Shown here: positions 1 through 8,892 of the stretch, piece by piece
How positions within the stretch are numbered: the first letter of the stretch is position 1
Layout of the letters: each line of letters begins with the position of its first letter
From: an uncultured Phycisphaerales bacterium
Lineage (GTDB): Bacteria; Planctomycetota; Phycisphaerae; Phycisphaerales; SM1A02
Reading direction: 5' to 3'
Length of the DNA stretch: 64,000 bases
Assembly (NCBI GenBank): GCA_905480395.1
Contig: CAJQQE010000014.1
Coordinates: 62,001 to 126,000 of the forward strand
Program-made: the position numbers and the translations under genes
The notes under the pieces: model-generated
The model's input: the letters and a program-made list of their open reading frames with translations, nothing else
The model's database searches: none
Told to the model about the DNA's origin: nothing

Positions 1-627
1 TCGGACATCGTCACGTTCGGGGTGGCTCCAGCGTTTCTCATGCTCCAGCTCGTCGACGCCTACTACCGCGAATCCGCGACCGTCGCCGGCGCCTTCGTCG
101 GCCCCGGGGTCGCATCGTTCTATGGGAAGGCGGTCTGGGCGATCGCCGCATTGTATGTCTGCGGAGCCGCACTCCGGCTGGCACGTTTCAACGCCGAGAC
201 CCTCTCCCACGACGAATCGGATCATCGTTTCTTCAAGGGACTCCCCGTCCCCGGCGCGGCCGGTGCCGTCGCCAGTCTCATCTTGTTGCAACAACACCTG
301 ATGTTCACCCGTTTCGCCGCGACCGAATCGCTCACCTTCGATCGGGTGGCCGCGTTGACCATTCCGGTCATCGCTTTGTTGTGCGCCATCGGCATGGTCT
401 CCAACATCCGCTATCCCCACATCGTCAACCGATACCTTCGGGGTGGTCGCGACTTTGGTTCACTGGTCCGACTGATCTTGCCGGTCGTCGCGGCGATCTG
501 GTTCCTTCAAGAGACGCTGGCCGCGGCCTGTACGTTCTACGCCTTATCTGGCCCACTCGGCATGCTTCGTCGCAAATCAAAAACAGAGACCCCGGACTTG
601 ATCGCCACACAGCCGGAGCGTGAATGA
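1..627 (+). CDS. pssA: CDP-diacylglycerol-serine O-phosphatidyltransferase, 5'-partial
   Basis: Membrane enzyme that makes phosphatidylserine from CDP-diacylglycerol and serine, the first step to phosphatidylethanolamine. The frame is open from base 1 ([12 protein letters not shown]...), so the start and the amino-terminal CDP-alcohol phosphotransferase motif lie outside the window. Visible are the family-typical ALRLARFN and [11 protein letters not shown] blocks and several hydrophobic segments (around residues 40-60, 80-100, 115-130 and 150-170 of the visible part). The stop TGA overlaps the trpB start codon as ATGA, suggesting translational coupling. That pairing is not a pathway link, so co-transcription with trpB looks like local economy. 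Family call confident; only the C-terminal two thirds can be judged. Confidence 0.88.
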   Translation, partial: SDIVTFGVAPAFLMLQLVDAYYRESATVAGAFVGPGVASFYGKAVWAIAALYVCGAALRLARFNAETLSHDESDHRFFKGLPVPGAAGAVASLILLQQHLMFTRFAATESLTFDRVAALTIPVIALLCAIGMVSNIRYPHIVNRYLRGGRDFGSLVRLILPVVAAIWFLQETLAAACTFYALSGPLGMLRRKSKTETPDLIATQPERE

Positions 628-1835
628 TGGCCGGTATCCCCACCAGTCGAGATGCTGGACGATTCGGCGCCTTCGGCGGTCGCTACGTTCCGGAGACTTT
701 GGTGGCCGCCCTTGAAGCGCTTGAAGCGGCGTGGAATGACGCCCGGGCCGATCCGGAATTCAACGCTGAACTCAATGCGTGCCTTCGAGATTTCGTCGGT
801 CGTCCGACCGCCTTCACTGCGGCCCCTCGGCTTTCCGCGCTGGCCGGTGGCGCGATGATCTGGCTCAAACGCGAAGACCTCGCACATACCGGCGCCCACA
901 AGATCAACAACACCGTTGGCCAAGTCCTCTTGGCCAAACGGATGGGCAAGAAACGGATCATCGCGGAGACCGGCGCCGGTCAGCACGGGGTCGCGACCGC
1001 CACTGCCTGCGCCCGATACGGACTCACCTGCGAGGTCTATATGGGATCAGAGGATGCGCGACGACAGTCGCTGAATGTCTTCCGGATGAAATTGCTGGGC
1101 GCCCAAGTGCATGAAGTCAATTCCGGAAGTCGAACCTTGAAGGACGCCACCAACGAAGCGATGCGAGACTGGATGGGGTCGGTCGGCGAGACCCACTACA
1201 TCCTCGGATCCGTGGTCGGCCCACACCCCTTTCCCACGATCGTTCGCGAACTCCAATCCGTCATCGGGGTGGAATGTCGAGCCCAGTGCCTGGAAGTTCT
1301 CGGCGGACTGCCTGATGTCGTCGTCGCCTGCGTCGGCGGAGGATCCAATGCCGCCGGCATCTTTGCACCATTCGTGACCGATGCTTCAGTTCGGCTCATC
1401 GGCGTGGAGGCCGGCGGCCGAGGTGACGAGCCGGGACAACACGCCGCCCCGCTCTCCTTCGGCTCACCCGGAATTCTCCACGGCTCGCTCAGTTACGTGC
1501 TGCAGGATCCGGAAGGCCAGACTTCCAACGTACATTCATGTTCGGCAGGACTCGACTACCCCGGCGTCGGTCCCGAGCATGCTCACTGGAAGGACAGCGG
1601 ACGCGTCACCTACGAGACCGTCGACGATCGGGAGGCGCTCGAGGCCTTCCAGACGCTCTCCCGCCTGGAGGGAATCATTCCGGCCTTGGAGACTGCGCAC
1701 GCAATCTCGGCCGCGATTCGACTCGCCGGACAGCTCTCCTCCGACGCTCACCTCGTCCTCAATTGTTCTGGGCGCGGCGACAAAGACGTCCAGGAAGCCA
1801 TGCGCCTTCTCGAGGCTCGAGACAAAAATGCCTAA
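624..1835 (+). CDS. trpB: Tryptophan synthase beta chain
   Basis: PLP enzyme that condenses indole with serine to give tryptophan. The protein is 403 residues, normal for TrpB. It shows [14 protein letters not shown] at the N-terminus, the PLP lysine in [10 protein letters not shown] (about Lys93), [10 protein letters not shown], and the phosphate-binding GGGSNA loop. The start overlaps the pssA stop; a second ATG at 627 is equally possible. No trpA follows: the next gene is a glycosyltransferase after a 349-bp gap. trpE lies 12 kb away on the other strand, so the tryptophan genes are dispersed here. Confidence 0.96.
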   Translation: MMAGIPTSRDAGRFGAFGGRYVPETLVAALEALEAAWNDARADPEFNAELNACLRDFVGRPTAFTAAPRLSALAGGAMIWLKREDLAHTGAHKINNTVGQVLLAKRMGKKRIIAETGAGQHGVATATACARYGLTCEVYMGSEDARRQSLNVFRMKLLGAQVHEVNSGSRTLKDATNEAMRDWMGSVGETHYILGSVVGPHPFPTIVRELQSVIGVECRAQCLEVLGGLPDVVVACVGGGSNAAGIFAPFVTDASVRLIGVEAGGRGDEPGQHAAPLSFGSPGILHGSLSYVLQDPEGQTSNVHSCSAGLDYPGVGPEHAHWKDSGRVTYETVDDREALEAFQTLSRLEGIIPALETAHAISAAIRLAGQLSSDAHLVLNCSGRGDKDVQEAMRLLEARDKNA

Positions 1836-2184
1836 AAGGCAGGACGGGTGCGCTGCCGCACGAAAATGACAAAACACCACCACCCGATCCAGCGGCAAGG
1901 GAATAGTGCCGACCTACCCTGCAGCTTCGACTCGAAAAATCGGGCGCCGTTCACCCTGAACAAGCCTCGGGAATGCACTCGAAGCGGTGTTCCTAATGGG
2001 CAGGCCCCCAGAATCAAACTTTGACGCCGACTCAATGAATCGGCCAAAAAAGTCCGGGGCTGGGCCTTCACTCCTCCTCCGAAGAGTTCATCTGCTTTGC
2101 GGCGTCCCAAGAAGTTTTTTTCGTGCAACCTGCAGTCGTCGTCCGCCTCTCTGCTGACCTGAGACTGATCTCAAAAACACGCAC
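1836..2184. other. Intergenic region after trpB
   Basis: About 350 bp without a convincing gene. A short GTGCG/CGCAC stem-loop sits about 15 bp after the trpB stop but lacks a T-tract. The ORFs crossing this stretch are low-complexity shadows. It marks the change from ordinary base composition to the much more GC-rich cassette that follows, so it may hold a recombination junction; no direct repeat or tRNA end was seen. Confidence 0.4.
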
Positions 2185-3399
2185 ATGCCCCGTCCAATCT
2201 CCACCCACGTCGTCGAACTCTGCTCGCTCTGCCACTGTCCGCCGGTGGCGATCTGGCTCGCCACCGTCGCGGCGAGGCGAGACGCCCCCGTCGAACTCTG
2301 GCTGCCTGCGGAAGTGATCGACGACCCCACGCATGCCGGCCGTCTCGCCCGCGCCGAGGAAGCCGACGTTCTCGTGCACCGCGTCGACATGCCTCCCGTG
2401 GAATGGTCCGCGGCGGGCCGCCGCGAGGCGGTCTCCTGGCTCGCCGACTGGGCCGCCCCGCGACCGGGCGACCGGGTGCTGATCCCCACCATCGACTACT
2501 TCCTGATGGCCGACGGCCGGATTCCCCTCCCCGAGGGAACGCGACTCGACGTCGTCTTCCACCAGCCGAAGTTCCAGCGCCGCCCGATCCCACCCCTGCA
2601 CGATCTCCTGCGTGGTCGGCTCGGGATCAGAAGTCGCCGTTTCGGGCGGCTGGAGATGCAGCGACTCCGCGCGATTGGCCCCGATCGCGTGCTGTCCCTC
2701 GACGCACATGCGGTGCTCGGGCCGGGCCGCCGCCGGCTGGTCCGTCTGGTCGGCACCGATCAGGTGGAGTTCCTGCCGTCGGACATCAACGACGGAACGC
2801 CTTCGCCCCGCGGTATCGCCAGAGCGTGGCTTGGCATCGGCGACACTGAGCCCCTACTGGTGGTCAACGGCATGCTCGGACCATGGAAGGACATCGAGAC
2901 CCTCATCGCAGCGTGGCCGCAGGTCTGCAGCCGCGTGCCGGGGGCGAGGCTGGCGCTGGTGGGCGAAGTGCCGGGACTCGCTCCCGACTGGAGCGCGATG
3001 CTTGGCGAGGGCATGCTCCTCCGCGACGAAATCGTCCCCGACGAGCTCTTCCTCGGCCTCGTCCGCGACGCCGACGCGGTCTGGGCAGTGCGCACCACAC
3101 CCGGGGGCATGTCCACCGTCCAGTTTGATGCGTTTAAGGCGGGTGTGCCGTGCCTGGTCTCCGAGCAGCACGCACCGACCGCGTGGCTGGCGAAACGTTT
3201 GGGCGGCGTGACCATCACTCCACGTCGGGTGAACTCGGTCGCCCAAGGCGTCGCCAGCGCGATCAGTTCGTCCGGAGAGATTCGCCAGCGCGATCTGGGC
3301 ATCCTCGCCGACGCCGATCTGGCGGGCGACGTGATCCTCGCCCGACGACGGATCGCCCTCGGCGATCTTCCCGACCAGCCGCTGAGGACCGCGTCATGA
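2185..3399 (+). CDS. Glycosyltransferase-like protein (GT-B fold)
   Basis: 404 residues. The C-terminal half looks like a GT4-type nucleotide-sugar domain: LLVVNGMLGPWKDIETLIAA (about residues 220-240) resembles the start of such domains, followed by RLALVGEVPGL, and then an acidic, small-residue-rich part ending VQFDAFKAGVPCLVSE, which corresponds to the donor-binding helix. The canonical E-x7-E is not clear. The N-terminal half has a CxxC-like ELCSLCHCPP. No Shine-Dalgarno motif is visible before the ATG. GC content and C/G-ending codons are clearly higher than in the flanking genes, consistent with transfer. It overlaps the next ORF by ATGA. Substrate unknown. Confidence 0.62.
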   Translation: MPRPISTHVVELCSLCHCPPVAIWLATVAARRDAPVELWLPAEVIDDPTHAGRLARAEEADVLVHRVDMPPVEWSAAGRREAVSWLADWAAPRPGDRVLIPTIDYFLMADGRIPLPEGTRLDVVFHQPKFQRRPIPPLHDLLRGRLGIRSRRFGRLEMQRLRAIGPDRVLSLDAHAVLGPGRRRLVRLVGTDQVEFLPSDINDGTPSPRGIARAWLGIGDTEPLLVVNGMLGPWKDIETLIAAWPQVCSRVPGARLALVGEVPGLAPDWSAMLGEGMLLRDEIVPDELFLGLVRDADAVWAVRTTPGGMSTVQFDAFKAGVPCLVSEQHAPTAWLAKRLGGVTITPRRVNSVAQGVASAISSSGEIRQRDLGILADADLAGDVILARRRIALGDLPDQPLRTAS

Positions 3400-3638
3400 C
3401 GGTTCTCATCGCCGGAGCAGGAGGGTTCATCGGGAGCCGGCTGGTCGGTCGGTCGGCTGGTCCGGATACCGTCGCCGGCGCTCCTCACGCGGACAACGGC
3501 GAGATGCTGGGGGCGTTCTTTACCGAACATCGCTCCCGCGGGTTCGGCCGCCGGTGCGGCCGCGAGTACGACCTCAGCACCGGGATCGCGGCGACCGACG
3601 CCGATATCACCACCCGGATTGGCCGGCCTACGGACTGA
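3396..3638 (+). pseudogene. Truncated NAD-dependent epimerase-like ORF
   Basis: An 80-codon ORF begins at the ATGA overlap with the glycosyltransferase. Its first 17 residues, MTVLIAGAGGFIGSRLV, are a textbook Rossmann start of an extended short-chain epimerase (GxxGFIG). After that the sequence no longer resembles the family: no YxxxK, no substrate domain, only low-complexity Gly/Arg-rich residues up to the stop 10 bp before the convergent gene. I read it as the 5' remnant of an epimerase fused to unrelated DNA. A short genuine protein cannot be excluded. Base composition matches the GC-rich upstream gene. Confidence 0.5.
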
Positions 3639-3648
3639 GACGATCCGA

Positions 3649-4815
3649 TCAGCGTCCGGCGGCGCCGGTCCTCACGCGATCTTCCTGCGGCACCAAATCG
3701 ATCACCAGCGGATAGTGATCGGCGGCATAGCCCGACGGTGGCTCGTCCTGGCGCCAGTTGTACTTGTCGCCGGGGTGCAGCGACCCGACCACTTGGAAGG
3801 TATTTGGCGCGACTTCCGAATCTACGTTCGGGTGGAGCATGATGTAGTCAATCACCCGGTCGGACTCGTGGGTGCGAAACAGGTGGCGGGTTCCTGCCTC
3901 TCGAGACCATCGATGATCGTAGGCGTTGATGAAGCCGGCATCCTTGTAGACCGCGATCGACTGATCAAATGGGCCGGCATTGAAGTCGCCAAGGACGATC
4001 AGATTCAGTTCCGGCTCTTCCGTGAGACGCGCCTGCAGAAGTTCCACCAGTTGCAAGGCTTCGCTCTCTCGCTGCTTCTTGAAATTCCCTGCCTTGTGAT
4101 GAACCACGGCCACGGTGAGGGGATACGCGGGACGGTCCTTGGTCTTCGGGACCTCGATGTCCACCATGAGCGGACTGCGCTGGAATGACTTCGGAGCGTC
4201 TCCCTTGGTTTCCCAGTTGTCACCGATCTTCTTTGCTGCCATGTCCGCCAGGTTTTCATCGGGCCAGATGGTGACTCCGGTGATCGGGAACCGGCTCAGG
4301 ACACTCTGCTCAACGCCTCGGTAGTAGCCCACATCCAAACTGGCGACGTGGTCGTACCCGAGACCCTGGAGGAACTCGTCTCGGAACCACTCGATTGCCT
4401 CCTTACTTTCCACTTCTTCAAGGGCGAGCACATCCGCGTCGATTGCCTTGATGACCCTCGCGATCGCTTCGCATCGATCTCGATTGGTCGCCATCGGAAG
4501 ATCGTCGTACTTCCCGGACAAAGTTGGATCATCCACTGGGTCGAAGAAATTCAAGATGTTGTATGCCGCGATTCGGATTGTGTTGGGATTCTTCGCAAGC
4601 GGCTCAGCGCGGCCGAAACGGATCTCTCCCGGCGGGGTTTCCTTCGTCTTCGTTGACGCTGGCACCCGAGGTTCGGTGCTCTGAGCGACGACTGAATCGC
4701 CCAAGACCCACAGCGTTGGAATCAGGGCCATACAGATGGCACAGAGCGTCCGACCGATAAGGGTCGAAACGCGTCCGGGAAAAAGACGATGGACGTTGGA
4801 TTCAGTGGCGTTCAT
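3649..4815 (-). CDS. Secreted endonuclease/exonuclease/phosphatase family protein
   Basis: Metal-dependent phosphoesterase of the EEP (DNase I-like) superfamily. Motifs in order: RIAAYNILNFFDP, a glutamate in ALEEVESKE, VVHHKAGN, LIVLGDFNAGPFD, SDRVIDYIMLHP and the final ADHYPLVIDL; these carry the usual Asn, Glu, His, Asp-x-Asn and Asp-His residues. The N-terminus has a basic start and a hydrophobic stretch (LIGRTLCAICMALIPTLWVL), so export is likely. I chose the ATG at 4815; a TTG at 4824 is in frame, but a TACCTT box preceded by TG lies at 4828-4823, only 7 nt upstream of the ATG. Real substrate (nucleic acid or lipid) unknown. Confidence 0.86.
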   Translation of the reverse strand: MNATESNVHRLFPGRVSTLIGRTLCAICMALIPTLWVLGDSVVAQSTEPRVPASTKTKETPPGEIRFGRAEPLAKNPNTIRIAAYNILNFFDPVDDPTLSGKYDDLPMATNRDRCEAIARVIKAIDADVLALEEVESKEAIEWFRDEFLQGLGYDHVASLDVGYYRGVEQSVLSRFPITGVTIWPDENLADMAAKKIGDNWETKGDAPKSFQRSPLMVDIEVPKTKDRPAYPLTVAVVHHKAGNFKKQRESEALQLVELLQARLTEEPELNLIVLGDFNAGPFDQSIAVYKDAGFINAYDHRWSREAGTRHLFRTHESDRVIDYIMLHPNVDSEVAPNTFQVVGSLHPGDKYNWRQDEPPSGYAADHYPLVIDLVPQEDRVRTGAAGR

Positions 4816-4822
4816 GGTCGTC

Positions 4823-4828
4823 AAGGTA
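4823..4828 (-). promoter_or_regulatory. Putative -10 box of the EEP-family gene
   Basis: On the minus strand TGcTACCTT reads as an extended -10 element ending 7 nt before the ATG at 4815, so transcription would begin at or next to the start codon. No good -35 seen. Confidence 0.35.
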
Positions 4829-4851
4829 GCAGGCCGAGGCGTTGGAAGTGG

Positions 4852-6102
4852 TCAAGGGCGGCCAGCGACTTTTCTCGCCTTTGGAGACTCGATCTCCTGC
4901 GCCGCCAGCGCTCTCACCGAGCAACCCCAGACATCCCAATTCAACACTTCGAGATATCGCCGCCGGGCTTGCTCTGAAAGGCTCTGATACCGTTCCGGAC
5001 GGCTGACCGCCGCCTCGACCGCGTCCGCCCAACCTGGAACCGGCGTCTGAAGCGGAACGACCCGGCCGGTCTGGCCATCCAGAACGACGGTGGGAAGACC
5101 ACCGGCGTCCGAGACGATCGCGGGTCGTCCATACGCCGCACTCTCGATCGGCGCGATGCCATACATTTCGCCAAGGGACGGAAGAAATGCGAGATGGCAC
5201 GACTTTAGTAGTGTTCGATGCGTCTCCGAATCCTGTAGGTCTCCCAGACGAAGTTCGCCCGCCCAGACGACTTCCTCGCCGTCGCAGCACGGATGCTTTG
5301 GACCAATGTAGTGGAGGCGAGCATGCCATCCACGTCGCCGCAATTCCCGAACCACCGCGGCTGCCAGCGGGAGTTGCTTCCGTTCGGGATCCGCCGCCGT
5401 CAGGAGCAGATCTAAGTTCCCCGCCGTCGGTGCCGGCGCGGGCACCACCACCTGTTCGCCGCTCACTGGAAAAACATTGGCGCCCAGTGGAACGACGTGT
5501 ACCCGCTCCTCAGGTGCCGCGTGATCCGCGATCATGGAGCGAGAACAGTATTCCGAAGGAACCACGATCACGTTGGCATTGGCGACCGCCCGAGTCTCCA
5601 TCATCAACATCGCGTCACGACGGCCTTTTCCTAAGGCCGCCATCTTTGGATACGCCTCAATCGCCAGATGAGCCGTGGCATCGGTGGCGTAGATGATGGG
5701 CGCCTCGTGATGCAGATACGCGAACAAGCTGCTCATGCCAGATCCAAAGATCACGTCAAAATCGATTTCGGAAAGTGCCCGATCCCCTCGTTCGGCCGCC
5801 AACTGGGCATGCTTGGTCGCGCGGGTAAAAGATTGATCGGAAAAGAGGCTGTCTCGTTGGTTTCGAATCCGGGCGCCCAGCTTCTTGAGCTTCCTCACCA
5901 TTGGGCTGTGCTTCGAGCCTGAGAAAAACCCCTCCCCTCGTGATCGAGGCGGCGGGCCGATGGACACTGGAATGACCTCGCAATTCGCCCGTCGGAGCGC
6001 GTTGGCCATATTCCAAGGCATTCCAGAAAACTCGGACGGCCCGTGCGCGGAATCCCATTGCAGCTGCGCGATCCTGATTTGGGCGCCCTGGTCAATGTTC
6101 AA
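4852..6102 (-). CDS. Glycosyltransferase family 4-like protein
   Basis: Cytoplasmic retaining glycosyltransferase, likely for cell-surface glycans. The N-terminal domain starts RIAQLQWDSAHGPSEFSG (acceptor loop). The C-terminal domain has VPLGANV and the canonical E-x7-E in GEMYGIAPIESAAYGRPAIVSD, followed by GGLPTVVLDGQTGRVVP. About 416 residues, normal for GT4. I place the start at the TTG at 6102, preceded on the minus strand by GAAGG with 7-nt spacing. A GTG at 6198 would add 32 residues that do not resemble the family. The gene stands alone between the EEP gene and the E2 gene. Confidence 0.85.
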   Translation of the reverse strand: MNIDQGAQIRIAQLQWDSAHGPSEFSGMPWNMANALRRANCEVIPVSIGPPPRSRGEGFFSGSKHSPMVRKLKKLGARIRNQRDSLFSDQSFTRATKHAQLAAERGDRALSEIDFDVIFGSGMSSLFAYLHHEAPIIYATDATAHLAIEAYPKMAALGKGRRDAMLMMETRAVANANVIVVPSEYCSRSMIADHAAPEERVHVVPLGANVFPVSGEQVVVPAPAPTAGNLDLLLTAADPERKQLPLAAAVVRELRRRGWHARLHYIGPKHPCCDGEEVVWAGELRLGDLQDSETHRTLLKSCHLAFLPSLGEMYGIAPIESAAYGRPAIVSDAGGLPTVVLDGQTGRVVPLQTPVPGWADAVEAAVSRPERYQSLSEQARRRYLEVLNWDVWGCSVRALAAQEIESPKARKVAGRP

Positions 6103-6466
6103 TTTTGAACCTTCATGACGGTCGACCCAAAAATCGTAAAGAGGCAAACTCCGCGTCTCACCACGGCCGCGCGGCCAAGCCAAACGATCGGCAGCCACCG
6201 TGGCTCAAGAAAGCCCGTCGCCGCCTCGATTTCTCGGCACCGTCCCAGTCATGCCACTGATGGCACTGCATTGAGACAATACGGTCCAAGAAATCACTCG
6301 CCATCCCCGTAACGAACCCCAAAACCAGTGATGTTGAGTTTACTTCGAGTTTTCTTCGGAACCGAGAAAAAATGAAGGATCACCGAAAGATCGATCCTTC
6401 CGGGACACCGGGACGACCCGCCTTCTTGAACAAAACCAGCACGTCAGGGCGATGGGAATTCCCGAA
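6103..6466. other. Intergenic region with E2 operon terminator
   Basis: About 360 bp between the glycosyltransferase start and the E2 stop. The terminator described separately occupies 6366-6401. The rest contains no supported gene or RNA. Confidence 0.4.
6366..6401 (-). terminator. Rho-independent terminator of the pyruvate dehydrogenase operon
   Basis: On the minus strand a perfect 8-bp stem GAAGGATC/GATCCTTC with an 11-nt loop is followed after one base by six T residues. It lies about 65 bp beyond the E2 stop codon. Confidence 0.82.
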
Positions 6467-7816
6467 TCAGGCGAGCAGCCGCATCGGCTCCTCGATCATC
6501 GCCTTCAACGTCCCGAGGTACTTGGCTGCCATCGCACCGTCGATGACTCGATGATCGAGGCTCAACGTCGCCGACATCTCCCAGCCGACCGCCAGCTGAT
6601 GATCCCTGACCACCGGCTGCTCCAGCGCGGCGCCGCACGCCAGAATCGCGCTGTTGGGCGGATTGATGATCGCCGTGAAGTCGTCGACGCCAAACATGCC
6701 AAGGTTCGAGATCGTGAATGTCGAGTCGGACATCTCCTCGGTCGCCAGCCCCTTGTCGCGTGCCTTGGTCGCAAGATGCTTCGATTCGGCGGAGATCATT
6801 CGGAGACTCTTGAGATTGGCATCTCGGATCGAAGCGACCACCAAACCACCACCTCGCTCCTCGGGCAGGGAAATAGCGACGCCAACATTGACTCTTCCGT
6901 GGATCAGGATCCGATCGCCCGCCCAGCTGGCGTTGAACATCGGATGTTCTGCCATCGATAAGGCACAAGCACGAACGATGAAGTCGTTGACACTCAACTT
7001 CACGCCTTCCGCGGCGAGCTTCTCATTGAGCGACTTTCGGAGCTCCATCAGCGTGTCCATCGAAAATCGCATCTTGACTTGGTAATGCGGAATCGTAGAT
7101 TTACTCTCAACCAGACGACGAGCAATGGTCTGACGCATTCCGGAGACCGGGACTTCGGTGCTCTCCAGCGCTGGAACATGGTGGACCATGGGCGTCGTGG
7201 TGGACACCAGAGTCTGAGAGGAAACATTTGGCACCGTCGGCATCTGCACCGGAAGAACATCTCCCGCCGCGCCGGCCACATTCGCGCCCGCCGTCTCCAC
7301 CGCGGCCAGAACGTCACGCTTGACGATTCGGCCACCGGGGCCGCTCCCCGACAACGCGGAGACGTCGATCGCATGTTCCTCGGCAAGCCGTCTCGCGACC
7401 GGGCTGATTTTTCTTCGTCCCCCGCTCGTGGTCTCCGGGGCGACCTGCGCGGTGGTGTCCGACGTTGCGACCGGAGGAATCGGCATCTCGATACTCGCCG
7501 GTTCTGGCGCTGCAGTCATGGCCTCGGCCGACTTCTCACCTCCGCCATCAGGGGATGCGATGGACTGGGGATCTTCACCCTCTTCCGCAATCATCGCGAT
7601 CGGCGTACCAACCGGAACTTGCATTCCTTCGCCCACGAGAATCTTGGCGACGATGCCGTCGTCGTACGCTTGCATTTCCATAGTCGCCTTGTCGGTCTCG
7701 ATGTCTGCGACGATCGTGCCGGAGAGGACCTCTTGGCCTTCTTTGATGTTCCACCGGATGATGGTCCCCTGCTCCATGGTGTCGGAGAGTCGGGGCATGG
7801 TGAGCGTGATGGACAT
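6467..7816 (-). CDS. pdhC: Dihydrolipoamide acetyltransferase, E2 of pyruvate dehydrogenase
   Basis: Core of the pyruvate dehydrogenase complex, transferring acetyl groups from lipoamide to CoA. Residues 1-80 are one lipoyl domain with the lipoylated lysine in DIETDKATMEMQ. An Ala/Pro/Glu linker follows, then an E3/E1-binding domain (ISPVARRLAEEHAIDVSAL). The catalytic acyltransferase domain runs from about 220 to 449 with the HxxxDG motif in DHRVIDGAMA near the C-terminus. Last gene of an E1alpha-E1beta-E2 operon, 89 bp after E1beta, and followed by a terminator. The E3 gene is not nearby. Confidence 0.93.
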   Translation of the reverse strand: MSITLTMPRLSDTMEQGTIIRWNIKEGQEVLSGTIVADIETDKATMEMQAYDDGIVAKILVGEGMQVPVGTPIAMIAEEGEDPQSIASPDGGGEKSAEAMTAAPEPASIEMPIPPVATSDTTAQVAPETTSGGRRKISPVARRLAEEHAIDVSALSGSGPGGRIVKRDVLAAVETAGANVAGAAGDVLPVQMPTVPNVSSQTLVSTTTPMVHHVPALESTEVPVSGMRQTIARRLVESKSTIPHYQVKMRFSMDTLMELRKSLNEKLAAEGVKLSVNDFIVRACALSMAEHPMFNASWAGDRILIHGRVNVGVAISLPEERGGGLVVASIRDANLKSLRMISAESKHLATKARDKGLATEEMSDSTFTISNLGMFGVDDFTAIINPPNSAILACGAALEQPVVRDHQLAVGWEMSATLSLDHRVIDGAMAAKYLGTLKAMIEEPMRLLA

Positions 7817-7905
7817 GGGCGTTTCTCGGTCTGCTTGGTGCTCGAGGATGTCGAGACACGGCGAGGGGGTTCTGGAGATCGAGCCGGAATTCCGTATCGT
7901 CGGCT

Positions 7906-8892
7906 TCAGGCGACGTACAGCGCGCTTCGGACTGCTTCGGCGATCCGCCGGGCGTTGGGCAGGAATTCCTGCTCAAGATTCGCCGCGTACGGAGACGGAA
8001 CATCTGCACTGTGAACACGCATGACGTGATTGTCGAGGTCGTCGAAACAATGGGCATGGACCTGGGCGGCCACCTCGGAACCAGGCGATCCGAAGCTCCA
8101 GGATTGATCCACCACGACACAACCGTTGGTCTTCCGAACGCTCTGGACGATGGTGTCGATGTCCAAAGGCCGGATGGTTCGACCGTCGATGACCTCGCAG
8201 GAAATTCCTTCCTTGGCAAGCTCTTCGGCGGCGTCGAGACAGAAGTGGACGGGGCGGCCAAAGGAAACAAGCGTCACGTCGGTACCCGGACGTCGCACGA
8301 CTGCTTGACCGAACGGGACGTAATGATCGCCTTCTGGCACGTGTCCCTTCATGGCGAGCAGTCGTTCGCTCTCCAAGAAGAAAACAGGGTCGTCGTCGCG
8401 GATCGCCGTGGCGAGCATGCCCTTCGCGTCATCAGGGAATGCTGGAATCGCCATCTTGAGGCCGGGAACGTTGGAGAACATGCCTTCGACGCACCAAGAA
8501 TGCGTCGAGCCGAGCTGACCACCGGCACCGTCATTTCCACGAATCACGATCGGGCAACCGAATTGGCCGCCTGACATATAGAGCATCTTCGGTGCATTGT
8601 TCAGAATTGGATCGGCAGCCACCAGACTAAACGACCAACTCATGAACTCGACGATCGGCCGAAGCCCCAGCATGGCCGCCCCGATGGCCATCCCGGCGAA
8701 TCCGCTCTCGGAGATCGGCGTATCGATGACCCGTCTCGGGCCAAACTCCTCGAGCATGCCCCTACTCACCTTGTACGCACCGTCGTATTGCGCCACTTCC
8801 TCGCCGAGCAGAAACACCCGCGGGTCGCGGTGCATCTCCTGGGTCATGGCCTCGCGGAGCGCATCTCGAAACTCAATAATTCGCTCGCTCAT
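7906..8892 (-). CDS. pdhB: Pyruvate dehydrogenase E1 component, beta subunit
   Basis: Forms the thiamine-diphosphate E1 heterotetramer with the alpha subunit and decarboxylates pyruvate. 328 residues from the ATG at 8892, which overlaps the alpha-subunit stop as ATGA; the longer frame upstream lies inside the alpha gene and is not family-like. It starts with the typical FRDALREAMTQEM and LLGEEVAQYDGAYKV, then VIDTPISESGFAGMAIGAA (glutamate that activates ThDP) and a C-terminal transketolase domain with VIDGRTIRPLDIDTI. Confidence 0.94.
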   Translation of the reverse strand: MSERIIEFRDALREAMTQEMHRDPRVFLLGEEVAQYDGAYKVSRGMLEEFGPRRVIDTPISESGFAGMAIGAAMLGLRPIVEFMSWSFSLVAADPILNNAPKMLYMSGGQFGCPIVIRGNDGAGGQLGSTHSWCVEGMFSNVPGLKMAIPAFPDDAKGMLATAIRDDDPVFFLESERLLAMKGHVPEGDHYVPFGQAVVRRPGTDVTLVSFGRPVHFCLDAAEELAKEGISCEVIDGRTIRPLDIDTIVQSVRKTNGCVVVDQSWSFGSPGSEVAAQVHAHCFDDLDNHVMRVHSADVPSPYAANLEQEFLPNARRIAEAVRSALYVA

